From the NCBI RefSeq assembly GCF_963678635.1, contig NC_087063.1, forward strand, positions 80,273,574-80,337,573: DNA of 64,000 nucleotides. Direction: 5' to 3'. Shown piece by piece: positions 23,950 through 34,299 of this stretch. The translations under genes and the position numbers were made by a program. The stretch is from Symsagittifera roscoffensis (lineage: Eukaryota; Xenacoelomorpha; Acoela; Convolutidae). Under the pieces are notes generated by a model. That model was given only the letters and a program-made list of their open reading frames with translations. It searched no databases and was not told the DNA's origin. Every line of letters starts with the position of its first letter. The stretch's first letter is position 1.

Positions 23950-26020
23950 GTTCCCCGATGATGAACCACGATTTTCTATTACTAACTTGTTGTTATATCT
24001 GTTTTTTTTTCGCTACCTTTTTAATAACTCACTTAAGGTTAAGCTTCCGAAAAATGATATAACCAGGCTGGTAACTTATAAAACGCGTACTCAGATTTTT
24101 CAAACTTTTGCAGAGCGAACGAACAAGGACAGTTTATCATTTTTCATTTGTGAGGAGACGGAAATACAAAAATACACTTGACGACTTCCAAAAATTGAAA
24201 TAGGAAAAGAAAACTTTGAAATATTTTTCTTGAAAACAGTCGAAAATATTAAAGTGAAAATATCATTTTTAGCTTCCTCTAACAAAAGCTTATGGGATGT
24301 CACTAGATTTCTAGATTACTTGACTGGTATCTTGAAAACATCCTTCTTTATAATTATAAATTTAGTCAACAAACCCATTTAAATGTAAATAAATGTAATG
24401 TACATGTGAAATGTATAACTTTCTTTCGAGTTATTTTAAGAACTGTGAATAATTATAGCCAAATATCATCAAAACTTCTTCTAATTAAACAATTGTTTTT
24501 CAAAACTAATAGATGATTGTATTTATATTTGATGGGTTAGACCTAGGGTTTTTGGGAGGCTTGTGGATTTTGCTGAACAACATTTTGATAAATTTTTGTT
24601 TGTCGGACCATGTAAAATATTTTGAAAAAATTCTCAAACAGTTTTCCAAAAAACAACCTATTCATATTCTCAAATCAGAAAGTTTGATAGGTTCAATGGC
24701 CTGAAAACTAAAAAAATGCAGTTATTATGACTCATCAGAAGTAAAATTTACTAGGGGTTGCAAAATTGTTTTGAAGTTCAAACATCCCGATGGATTAACG
24801 CGAAGTTTAACTAAAGCTCACTTAATCACATTGAACGTCCAAATTTGAAATTACAGAATCCCGGTTATGCGAGTAGGTAAAATAGGTAAAAAAAAGTTTA
24901 AAAATTAAATTGTTATATGAAATAGCATAATTGAGGCCAAAAGCTCCGAAAAAAACTTTGGATTGAATTTAGTTACAGCAAAATAGCCAAAAAATAGTTT
25001 CCTTGAAGTTAACGGGGCCGAAATTACAAAAATCCGGCTCAATTGAAGCAATTTAGAAGATCAAAGTTCTTGACCTGTAGGGATATTTTTCAAAACATCC
25101 ATTTTATGGCTTAAACTTAAATAAAAAATTTTATTTTAACCGTGTGATATTTGTTCTTAGTATCAATTTTTGCAAATAGAAGTGATTAATTTAGAAAATA
25201 AAAATAATTTTAAAAAAAGATATTTACAGCATGCGAAAATTACTTGGAATATGGCAACCAATAACAACAAACTTGATTTTAAAAACTAAAAAGCGAAATG
25301 GACAGCAACCAACGTTTTTTCCAGTTTAGTCAGGGAAGACAGAAGAAAAAGCTAAGTGACAAAAAAGTTAGAGTTCTTTGTCCAGTTTAGAAATTGAATG
25401 ACCCCAAATCTGCTAGCTTAAGTGAAAAAGAATGTAATCAACGAGCACACTACCTCAATATTACTAAATCCTCCTACATGCAATTTTATGAACCTTGTTC
25501 GGAAAATGAGCGCAACCGATAACCAACCTGGCATCTTCAGCCTGGAATTGCGCCGTACTTGTTGCTTTTTTCATTAAAAAACGCAAGAGGAAGACGACAT
25601 TTCGGATTTTATTCTGCGGATGGGAAATCAGGGTCATATTTCTGTTTGAAACACCCAAAAAAGATCAAAGAAGAAGATACAGTGGGCACGATGCATCATT
25701 TTTGTACCCATGAACTCAACAGTTTGCTAATGCAGACAAACTTGTTGCTTAGAAGATCCAATATTCTTGGCAAACATCTTTCTCATCAGTGAAAATGAAA
25801 CTCAATACAAAAGTGGGCACCTCCGAATAAGTGGATATGTAAAACATCGCTTAATTTTTTCACCCGAAAGGCAAAAATTTCATCGCGTAACGTCTACTCC
25901 TCAAAATTCAAAGCAATTGCCTCGTATATCTAGAAAAAAGCTATCGAACTTCGCTTTCCCATAAATAGGAATGTTACAAAGTTATCGACTCTGAATGACT
26001 GAATCCAAAATAGAAAAAAA
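23950..26020. other. AT-rich stretch without a supported gene
   Basis: No conserved protein is visible. A short frame at 25559-25792 has Cys/His spacing that is discussed under findings but is not called as a gene. The segment just after 23949 may be 3' UTR of the IRG-like gene. Confidence 0.5.
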
Positions 26021-26029
26021 AAAACGAAT

Positions 26030-26098
26030 CTTGTTAACTATTCCACAATTCCACCCCAATGGGGGGGGGGGGGGGGGGGGGGGGGGATAGTTAACAAG
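26030..26098. repeat. 26-G homopolymer inside a small inverted repeat
   Basis: CTTGTTAACTAT at 26030-26041 pairs with ATAGTTAACAAG at 26087-26098. The loop holds CCACCCC and a run of 26 G (26061-26086). The C cluster could pair with part of the G run, or the G run could form a quadruplex. Run length is probably unstable or uncertain in the assembly. Confidence 0.85.
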
Positions 26099-26126
26099 GT
26101 TTGGATGAAATTTTTGAAATAGCACG

Positions 26127-26212
26127 TCAACCAATAGGAATGCGAATTGAAATAACGTCAACCAAGAGGAATGCGAATTGAAATAAGTTCAACTAATATG
26201 AATGCGACAGAA
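26127..26212 (+). repeat. Three tandem copies of a ~32-bp unit
   Basis: The unit is CGTCAACCAATAGGAATGCG plus AATTGAAATAA. The second copy is nearly identical and the third is diverged (GTTCAACTAATATGAATGCG). It lies between the two G-run structures. Confidence 0.85.
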
Positions 26213-26301
26213 CACATTTCTGAGAATTACAAAACCAATATCCATTTGAGCTTAAAGGAAATGTGCTTTTATATGGGGGAGATTCTTTGCAAGGAACAAC
26301 A

Positions 26302-26332
26302 GGGGGGGGGGGGGGCGGAAATAGTTAACATG
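26302..26332 (+). repeat. Second G homopolymer followed by ATAGTTAACA
   Basis: A run of 14 G (26302-26315) is followed, after CGGAA, by ATAGTTAACATGATC. That repeats the layout of a G run followed by ATAGTTAAC seen at 26061-26098. The left arm of the hairpin is absent here. Confidence 0.7.
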
Positions 26333-26859
26333 ATCCAAAAAAATTAGGAGAATCGCAGTTGAAGTTTGTAATTTTCGTATTGAAGGAACACGAGGCCACA
26401 GTGTAATCAGGCGATAATAGTTTATTTTGTGTTGACGTTGATGACGCTATCTAGATTGCAAGTTTCAATCACAAGAGCTAAATAAAAGCTGGTTTTCCAC
26501 TTTTACCCATTCTTTCAAATGGAACCATCAATGAGTGCACTTTGGTTTATTAAAATAGCATTTAGGGGTTTATCGATGATTTTATCTACGTGATTTTAAG
26601 GCTGCATTGTCGCCCTAGCCAGAACGCTTTTTCCCAAAAATTTAGATTTTTAATACACAATCTCAATGGCTCAAACTTGATTTTCAGTTATCGGTTCTTG
26701 TTCGTGTTCAACTCGTCGTTCTGAACGTTTTGGTTCTATAGATGCAAGAAGGCAGTTCCCCGATATGGAGTTAGGTGGTCGTTATTTAAAATGATGGCAC
26801 TTTGATATATTGAGCTGGCATTTCTGGTTTCAGCATACCCTAGTCGATCAAGGGAGGTT

Positions 26860-27020
26860 ATCTTGCAAGATCTTGCAAGATTCTTGCAAAAGAGGGTTAT
26901 CTTGCAAGATCTTGCAAGATGGAGGTTATCTTGCAAGATCTTGCAAGATGGAGGTTATCTTGCAAGAATCTTGAAAGAGGGAGGCTATCTTGCAAGAATC
27001 TTGCAAGAATCTTGCAAGAT
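26860..27020. repeat. Left subterminal array of ATCTTGCAAGAT palindromes
   Basis: Ten exact copies of CTTGCAAG, plus near copies (CTTGCAAA, CTTGAAAG), lie in about 160 bp, grouped in blocks beginning GGAGGTTATC. The last units run into AAGATAACCATCCC, the inverse of the block start, so the whole array is bounded by inverted sequence. Confidence 0.9.
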
Positions 27021-28069
27021 AACCATCCCAAAATTTCTGTCGAAAAACACAAAAAAAATTAACAGAAATTAGGTGTAAGATCAAAAAAACTGTTTCTAGA
27101 ACGAGAATCCAAAACTTTTTCGTATTGATCTCAAAAATTTACTTGCATCACTTCAAATAAATGCTTAACGAATAAAATTAGACAAAAATCATGCGTTAAA
27201 AAGTAGTCGCATATTTGTTGTTAATTTATTCAATGAGATTAAAAGTATCAACCAATCAAATCTTTTTAATTTATTCGCAATTATTGCGGCTACTGGTTTG
27301 CGAAAATTGAAGGATTATTGGCCAAAAAATTTTTGTGACGAATTGCTTTAATTAGTTCAAACCGGGGATATTTAGTTTTTTCGAATATCGATTTCTAGTT
27401 TTGAAAGTGGAATTTACTTTTTAGATTTCCAGAGAATAAAAACTTTACTTATTGATCCAGTTTTCTCAAGTCGGGTTCATGTTATCAAAAAAGCGCCCAT
27501 CATAAATTGTTCTAGAAATTTAAAGAGCTTAAAGGGCTTCTATTTTTTTCTTTGAGTTTTGAAAGTTGAGATTTTTCAACAACGTCAGTGTTATTTTTTA
27601 ATGTTTACTTGCGTTCATTACTCCTTTGCAATCTTCGATTGGCTATGTTCTATGAAAGTGAAGCTTTCATCACAAACGACTTCTTCTCAAATGCGTCTAC
27701 TGAAGATTTCACGGAGAATCCATCAGCTCATCTCGATTGACGTAATTGTGTGAAAAAACTGAATTAAAAAAAAACCTAATTTTCATCTTGTGCTTAATCT
27801 TTACCTGTTTTTATTTCTTTAAATTTATGCTCTCAATTGATGTAAATTGTGTTTTTCCTATTTTGAGAGATTAAGGTATAAGTAGTCGATCAAAACTTGA
27901 AGATAGCCGCCTATCACAAAAAAGTTTTAAAAAAAGAAGCTTTCTGGGGGCAACCGCCTAGCGGGCTGTGTGTATGTATGCGTAGCTAAGATTGCTTCCT
28001 TCTTCCACGAACGCTACTTGGTTGTCTTCGCGTGTAAAGCTGTTTTTGCCCAAAAAAATTGTATCTTTA

Positions 28070-28215
28070 AAGATCTTGCAAAAAAAAGGTTATCTTTAAA
28101 GGAGGTTATCTTGCAAGATCTTGCAAGAATCTTGCAAGATCTTTTAAAGAGATGCATCCTCTTTAAAAGAATCTTGCAAGATTCTTGCAAGATCTTGCAA
28201 GATAACCTCCCTTGA
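28070..28215. repeat. Right subterminal array of ATCTTGCAAGAT palindromes
   Basis: Six exact CTTGCAAG units lie around a small palindrome (TCTTTTAAAGAGATGCATCC and its inverse, about 28139-28168). It mirrors the left array but is shorter. Confidence 0.9.
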
Positions 28216-28229
28216 TCGACTAGGGTATT

Positions 28230-28970
28230 ATCTGTCTGTTGATTTCTTTTGATCCAATCGTCACTAGCATAAGGTTTATTTTTTTGCAAAGAGATGTTCC
28301 ACATCAAAAAGTAGGTTTTGGGAGAGAATTTTTTCAACAAGGTTTGTAAAGATCAATTATATTTATTATAATGGAAATGAATTGATTTGAGACATCTGTT
28401 TAATTGGGTCTAGGACGAGTTCTTATAATTTGAAATCAAAAAAACTTGAAACTTAAGGCCTGAGTTTTTTCAAAAATCATGTGTTTTCAGCGCAATGTGG
28501 ATAGGTAGAAATTAGGAATTGTAAACAAAAGAATTGCATAAACATTTAAAAAAAAAAATTCAACTTGAACACATTTAAAACTGCGAGTAAGTTCGAAGTC
28601 TACCATTACATTTTTCCGTTTGCTTATACAGCCAACCCGATGTTTCGAAGATCCCATATTCTGATCAAATTGGAATACGTTGTTTCTACCATAAAAACAA
28701 ACTTGACAAACATCTTCTTATCAGTCGATTATTTTAAAATTAGTTATTTCAGAAGAAAAAAAAGCTTGCAACGTGAAAAACGCTACAAAAATAAGTGTAA
28801 AGGAATATTTTAAAAAATACGAACAATTTAGAATTCCCATTGATTTTAATGCTAGGTAAGTTAAAAAAATATGCTTGTTTACAGAAAAATTTTCTTAAAA
28901 AGGATTTCGAAAAAAGAATATTTATATTTTAAACTGAAAACTGAAAATTTTTTCAAGCTGAAAAAATAAT
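28230..28970. other. AT-rich spacer without a recognisable gene
   Basis: No conserved frame, RNA gene or element end is visible between the DNA transposon and the third copy of the large repeat. Confidence 0.5.
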
Positions 28971-28971
28971 G

Positions 28972-31895
28972 GAACTTTTCACCATATTGGAATTTTTCGA
29001 AACGACGGAAAAAATAAAATGTTAGATTTCACGAATAGTTTCCATGCCCCACTGAAAAATGGCTAGCTAACTCATAAAAAGCTGATAAGTTACAAATTGT
29101 TATTTTGAGCTCTCCTGAATCCTTTTTACCGGGAGTAGGAAGGGCTCAGTTTTAAAGTGGTGATATGATTTTTTCTTGGTTTGCTTAGTTAGATATTAGC
29201 CTTATCAAGCCAAACAAAAATTTTGTGGAAAAAACTAAGTTGGCAGTTTTGTTCGATTTTTTCGGAAAGCAGTTCTTATTTTCAGCTTTCCTCCAAGAAC
29301 CAAGTATAATTCAACCAGCATTCAGCTCATTTTTAACGCTTATTGTGCTCAGATTTACCTTGATAAAATTTCGGATTATCACGGAAATTGAAGAGTACTT
29401 CAAGTCGAAAAGTTTTGAAGAATTAAAAAAAAAAAACGTTAATAGAAACAGCATATCTATCTCCTTTTTTTGGTCGGATGAGCGCTGTTCAAAATGAAAT
29501 TCTTTTTATTGTCGAAAATCATTACGATACCAAACTGTGCACTGGATAGGCGCACAATTTTGTGTCTGTATTTTCATGGATTCCAGAGACAAATCTTTGA
29601 ACATGTTCGAAAAAATCAGTAGATTCCACCTACAAATGTTTTGTCGATTCCGCGTACAAATAGCTGTAACGTAAATCTTGTCGGCACATTTGTTTTGTTC
29701 GGAATTCAACAAGTTCAGGAGTTAGTTTTGTCGATTTAGACTAAATCTAATTTATTGTGTATGAAGAATAACCTTATCAGTTATTAATTTAGCATAAATA
29801 AGCTATTGAAACTGCTGATACAAATATCCGGATCATCAATTAAATGCTACCCGCATCGAAGTTTCATGGATAACAATCGATTAAATTTATGTTACGTCTC
29901 AATAAATTTCAAAAATTTGCGATGATTTTCGAGTGAAAATTGATTAAATTTTTTTTACTTTTTTGAGGTTGTTAAATCCATCATAATCGATTAGAAATCA
30001 TTGTAATGGATTATAATTGCTTATTTTTTGAATAATTATTTCAAAAAAAAGTAGTTGAATGTTAATCCATAATCCATTATTATCCAACAGACTTCACCGT
30101 TTCATTCCGCTCTGTTTGATTCCATCGTGCACGTATCTTTTGGTATCTTTTTTTCACATTGTTCTTCAAAAGTTTTTTTTTTTTCGTTTTTTTCTGGTCA
30201 ATTTTTCGAAAATGAAGCTGCGAAATAGTGAGACCTCACAAAAACTCTTGAAGAGGCCTAAGCATGATCAAAAATTTTGTAGTTTTAACTAGGTGAGTCA
30301 AGCCTGTTTTAATTGTCCAGGTACTTGAACCTGCTTGTGGGTCTTCTGGGTCTACTTAATAGTTTTACCGAGATCTCTTCGGACCTTGGATTCTCTCGGA
30401 AAAACATTTTAATATATTTGTTCGGGAAGTTCAGCTATTATGGTTAATGGTTTGCCCAAACAAAAAAGTCTTTTTAAAAATGTTAGAATTGAATTCTACT
30501 TTACTAGGGGATTGAATTATGTACCTTGGAAAAAAAATGAAAAAATTATTTTTTCAGAAAACTATTTACCATTTTTCTGCTCAGCCCGACCAAAGTATTT
30601 TCAGTTGTATACCAAATCCTAGAGCGGAATTTTTGAAAATAATACTCGAATTATTTTCATTTTTTTGGCCTGTTTTCTTTCATATCGTGAGTGCTTCCCC
30701 GTTGTGATGCAGAGGGGTGATGCACGATTAATGGCAAGATTGGTTCGAAGTTTTGAGATTTCGATGTAGGGGCAAAATGGGGAAGCACGAAAAATGGCAC
30801 GGTTTGGCTCCAATCTAGACCATTATAGTCTAGACTGTGAGGAAGGGGCTACATTTTTTTCTTTAATTTAATTTCCTATCTATAAATAAAAGTCCGAATT
30901 TATGCAGTGACCTCAGTGGGAATCAGGTAAGAGAGGTCTTGATCTCAGTGGATCTTGTGAAAGATGGACTGGCCTCAGTGGGCGTCGGGTACGTCATCCA
31001 GTGCGGTATTTTACTAAAATTATCAATTTCAGATATCGGTTGAGAGCTAGGAAACAACTCAGGAGAAGAAATCAAAGTACATTTGAAGGTGAGTTTCCTA
31101 AATTTCATTTAGATATATGAACAATATCTACATCATAATTAACCTCTTCTTCAGGCAAATATCAATTATGTAAACTTTCTTTAAATTGTACTAGCAAGCA
31201 TAAATTACTACTACTAAATTACATCTCCGGTTGCAGTAGGCCTGTATTTTGATTGTTTTTTTTCAGTCACACGGAGGAAAAGACGGAACTTTTTTGCTCT
31301 ATGTGATTTTTGTTCCATATTCGTGCTTTTTGTGATTTTTAACTTTTGTGCGCGATTATTTTTGTGCTTGATAAGATTTCCAATATTTTCCGCAGATCTC
31401 TGGATGCATTCAGACTTTGGTTTGATTGTTTTTGTTCCGAAACTCGGAGAAAAAGACAGAATATTTTAGCTTGATCCCCACTAAGTTCTGGAAAACGCAA
31501 CTGTTTATCTGCATCCTGTAGTTAAGATAAGTGAAAAACAAAAATGTAGTGATTTGAATATCTTTCATAGGAAGAGCTGGAAAAACTTGGTTGAACTGCC
31601 TTGCTTTCATTGTTGTAACATTGGGGATAAAAGCGACAAGGCGAAATTGTATCTAATGAAACAATTATTGATAGTTGAAAAGAATTCCATGAAAAAGATC
31701 CCAAATTTTTGAATTTGTACTAATTGCATAATTGCAACAGCTTTTTTGCTGATTGGATCCTTCATGAAAACATTATACTGAATACACCGATTTTGACGAG
31801 ATGAAGTGATAAAGGTTCCTGCTATAGTTTCCAAGTTTTTGTAATGAGCAGATTCATTTTCCAGATTCTATGGCAGCTTTAATGATTAGGTTCAG
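28972..31895 (+). repeat. Large dispersed repeat, copy 3 (partial)
   Basis: The block begins at GGAACTTTTCACCATA, matching about 10340 in copy 2. It follows copy 2 to GGCACATTTGTT (29690), skips most of the GGATTCCGCAA array, and resumes at GGAATTCAACAAGTTC. It then tracks 11510-12712, is interrupted by a 0.7-kb segment (30880-31604), and tracks 12720-13010 to about 31895. The minus strand of the last part encodes a Polinton capsid fragment. Confidence 0.85.
30880..31604 (+). other. 0.7-kb insert in repeat copy 3, absent from copy 2
   Basis: Copy 2 reads TTTCCTATCT directly into TTCATTGTTGTAAC, whereas copy 3 has about 725 bp between them. The insert has three spaced CTCAGTGG motifs (about 30910, 30936, 30975) and a strong donor-like GGAATCAG|GTAAGAG near 30927. 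It also has a 56-nt block (31033-31088) bounded by an acceptor-like TATCAATTTCAG and a donor-like GAAG|GTGAGT. No inverted ends or clear target duplication are seen. It could be inserted exon-containing DNA or sequence lost from copy 2. Confidence 0.55.
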
Positions 31896-32130
31896 CTTAT
31901 AATTTTTTCTAGTAAACAGCGAGAAGTCAACAATTTTTAGACTAAAGTTTGGATTAACAGACAACATGTAAAGCTTAGGTCTTGCTCCGATAAGTTTATT
32001 TCGAACTTTAGTTTCACCAGTAAGTAAACCAATGGCAAGCCTCCCATAGAGAGAAAAAGTTATCTCTCTTCCTAAGGAGTTTGCTCTATCAGTGAACGGA
32101 TACATATCAAATGCTTCGGGAAATTCTTTA
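31607..32130 (-). pseudogene. Polinton major capsid protein remnant (minus-strand element)
   Basis: Reading leftward from about 32130, the frame holds AFDMYPFTDRANSLG, then FSLYGRLAIGLLTG and RNKLIGARPK. These match the major capsid protein of Polintons (double jelly-roll fold, related to the C. elegans F54H12.2-type proteins). After a frame change near 31840 it continues with LETIAGTF-like and SRQNRCIQYNVF segments. Only the middle of the protein is present and both ends are missing. It follows integrase and minor-capsid-like remnants on the same strand, the order expected of one Polinton. The gene is dead. Confidence 0.75.
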
Positions 32131-32603
32131 AAAATATATTCATGACAAGCAAGTTTTCCTCATTATTCGTTTCCGACGAGTTGAATTTGTTCGAGAAAAG
32201 TGCTTTGTGCGGCTATTACTCAATGGCGTTGCTATTCCTTGTACTGTTAAAATAAACTTCACAATTGGAGAGTAGAGAATGTAGTAGATTGCTTACATTG
32301 GTTAAGTAAAGTTCTGATTCCTCATACGAGTCATCCTCTGATTTTGCTTCATGTTCTCATTTTTCTTTTTTGGAAGCATCAGGCAACCTTCCTTTGAATA
32401 TTAGGAGTTATAAACTGAGGTGAGTATCACGCATAGTCAAATAAAGATTAGGGTCCGTCTAAAATTCAAACTTAATTCTGCTTTCATCTAGAGAAGTACT
32501 GGGAAATACTTCTTCGGTGTAAATTGAAATAATTGTTTCCAAAATTGTGACTTTATCAAAAGTCTGCAAAGAAGAGTTTGTAAAAGCTCTGTACCGTCAA
32601 TGA

Positions 32604-32840
32604 CTACTTTATTTTATCCTCATTTTGTTTTGTCAAAAATGTTTTTGCAAGAGTTTTCGATCCATGCTTGCATTTGTATTTTCCACCTCCCAATGGTTTT
32701 CGAACTGTTTTTATTACAAAATCGTTTGCAAACATTTTGAGAATTTTTTGTCGACTAACCACTTCTCCAATCTTTGGTGCTGCAATTTCAAACAAATCTG
32801 CATCAACTCTTTTGCAGCTGGGACTATTTTTCCTAAACAA
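32604..32840 (-). pseudogene. Polinton minor-capsid-like remnant (minus-strand element)
   Basis: A 78-residue open frame includes DLFEIAAPKIGEVV followed by a lysine-rich tail. This resembles the C-terminal region of the protein encoded just before the major capsid gene in many Polintons (the presumed penton or minor capsid protein). A similar string, QAAPELLKKATRKK, occurs in the plus-strand element near 38650. The rest of the gene is not recognisable. The call rests on position and weak similarity. Confidence 0.5.
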
Positions 32841-33360
32841 AGAAGACTAGAGTTCTCTCAAGAAGTTTTGCAAGGGCACCAAAACTTCTTCCACGCTGTC
32901 TGATTGATCCTCAGGGCCATTTTTTTGTAATCTTATCCAGTGATATTTATTCTCCGTGATATTGATATTTTTGAGAGCCCAGTCGTTTTTGAACTTTCTC
33001 ATTCATTGCTAAAACTATCGAAGCAATACTTGGTTACAATCCAGGTTCAATTTGCATCGTTTCGATTTTTCTTTTTTCCTCGGAAGTTTCTCTTCCATCT
33101 AAGAGTGTAAGGTTTATTTCAGTAACGTTTTGGTACAATAAAACGTACGATTTGTCTGAAATAGCAACCTCGCGTTCTCCTTTAATGTGTATTTGTTCCG
33201 GTAGAAAATTTGAAAAATAACTAAAATTAATAGTCGAAAAAAAAAAATTAAAAGCAGCATTAAAACTAGCTCAATAGTAAAACAATCCATGGCTACGATC
33301 GTTGAAAATGTATTCTTAAAACTGATTTTCTTTTAATCTGAACATATCCTCAGCTCTTTT

Positions 33361-34260
33361 TCATAAAATTGTCAAGAGTTTCTTGTTTTTTGAGTTTTTT
33401 GACAAAATATATTGCCGGATTTTTTGTTGATATTGATGATATTTCTGAAATTTTATCAAGCCAACTGCCAACTGACAATTGATTTGATAAAATAAGGCTT
33501 GTAACCCTTTCAACTGTGGCTTGTATCTTTTTCGAAAAGGACTATCGTTTTTCAAAACTCTCTTTCTATCCACAATTTTGAATTTTGGTTTAAAATTTTT
33601 CATGTATGATTTGTTATAAAAAATGATATAGAGGTCATTATTTTTCACATCTCTCCAAAATTTTCCAGTACACCAAACTTTGCGTCGGTTCATGGTTGAA
33701 ACAAGTTTTTGCAACATGAGAACAAAGTTTTCACCTTGATGTTCAGTTTAATGTTATATCTTATATTTCAAAGACTCAGTTGCTCTCTCTGCAAATGCCG
33801 CTTTTGTTTCGCTCATTGTTGAGTCAATTTCAATGTCTTTCTCCTTGCAAAACTTGTTAAATTCTCCCCCATGTTCTGTGTCCTTATCAACTCAAAGCTT
33901 TTTAGGAGTGTTTTTTTGCGAAATAATTTTTTGAAAGTTTGCGAAGTGCTCTTTGGCATAATTTTTTTTCAGTGTTTGAACTCTTACAAATCTCAAAAAG
34001 ATGTCTGCAGCAACTAATAACTTCAATGTTTTGACCAGCTTTCCTTGAAATAATTGAAAAATGGTTGTATTCGGAAACGTCTTATTGGTGGACCAAATTT
34101 TGTTTAAGATGTCTTGATTTGCAGAAACTGTTCTCTTATCTGTTTTGATAAACCGCTCGCTTTACTCAAGTTTTGCTCAGAACTGTACGCAGCTTATCCC
34201 TAGAATGCAATCTGTTAAGTCTTATCTTTACGTAATCAAATGTGTCCACCTCTCCCCTAT
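33361..34260 (-). pseudogene. Polinton integrase remnant (minus-strand element)
   Basis: Going leftward, the minus strand shows VAADIFLRFVRVQTLKKNYA, then after a stop DKDTEHGGEFNKFC, STMSETKAAFAERA, and after further breaks a 118-residue frame (33361-33717) with STMNRRKVW and FKPKFKIVDRKRVLKND. These are the catalytic-core and C-terminal features of the retroviral-type (rve) integrases carried by Polintons. At least two stops interrupt it, so it is not functional. Its 5' end faces the integrase of the plus-strand element about 2.3 kb away. Confidence 0.75.
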
Positions 34261-34299
34261 TGTCATGACGGGGTGCATTTCTTTTTTTTCCAACTTAGT

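Larger units (their letters stand above)
26838..28225. mobile_element. DNA transposon, non-autonomous, 43-bp TIRs, TA target
   Basis: The left end CCCTAGTCGATCAAGGGAGG continues through TTATCTTGCAAGATCTTGCAAGA. The right end is its exact inverse (about 28183-28225), giving 43 bp of perfect terminal inverted repeat. TA lies directly outside each end (26836-26837 and 28226-28227), as in Tc1/mariner-type insertion. Inside each end is an array of palindromic ATCTTGCAAGAT units, so each terminus can also fold alone. The roughly 1-kb interior (27030-28050) shows no transposase and no convincing frame. At 1388 bp it must be mobilised in trans, if at all. Confidence 0.85.
31607..34260 (-). mobile_element. 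Polinton (Maverick) remnant, minus strand
   Basis: Integrase, minor-capsid-like and major-capsid remnants occur in that order on the minus strand over about 2.7 kb. Complete Polintons are about 15-20 kb and also carry polymerase B, ATPase and protease, so this is a fragment with internal deletions. The element probably extends left into the large dispersed repeat, because copies 2 and 3 both end in its capsid gene. Terminal repeats were not identified. Confidence 0.65.

Noticed and set aside
26127-26212. CRISPR-like spaced repeats
   Set aside because: Units are contiguous tandem copies without unique spacers, in a eukaryotic genome.
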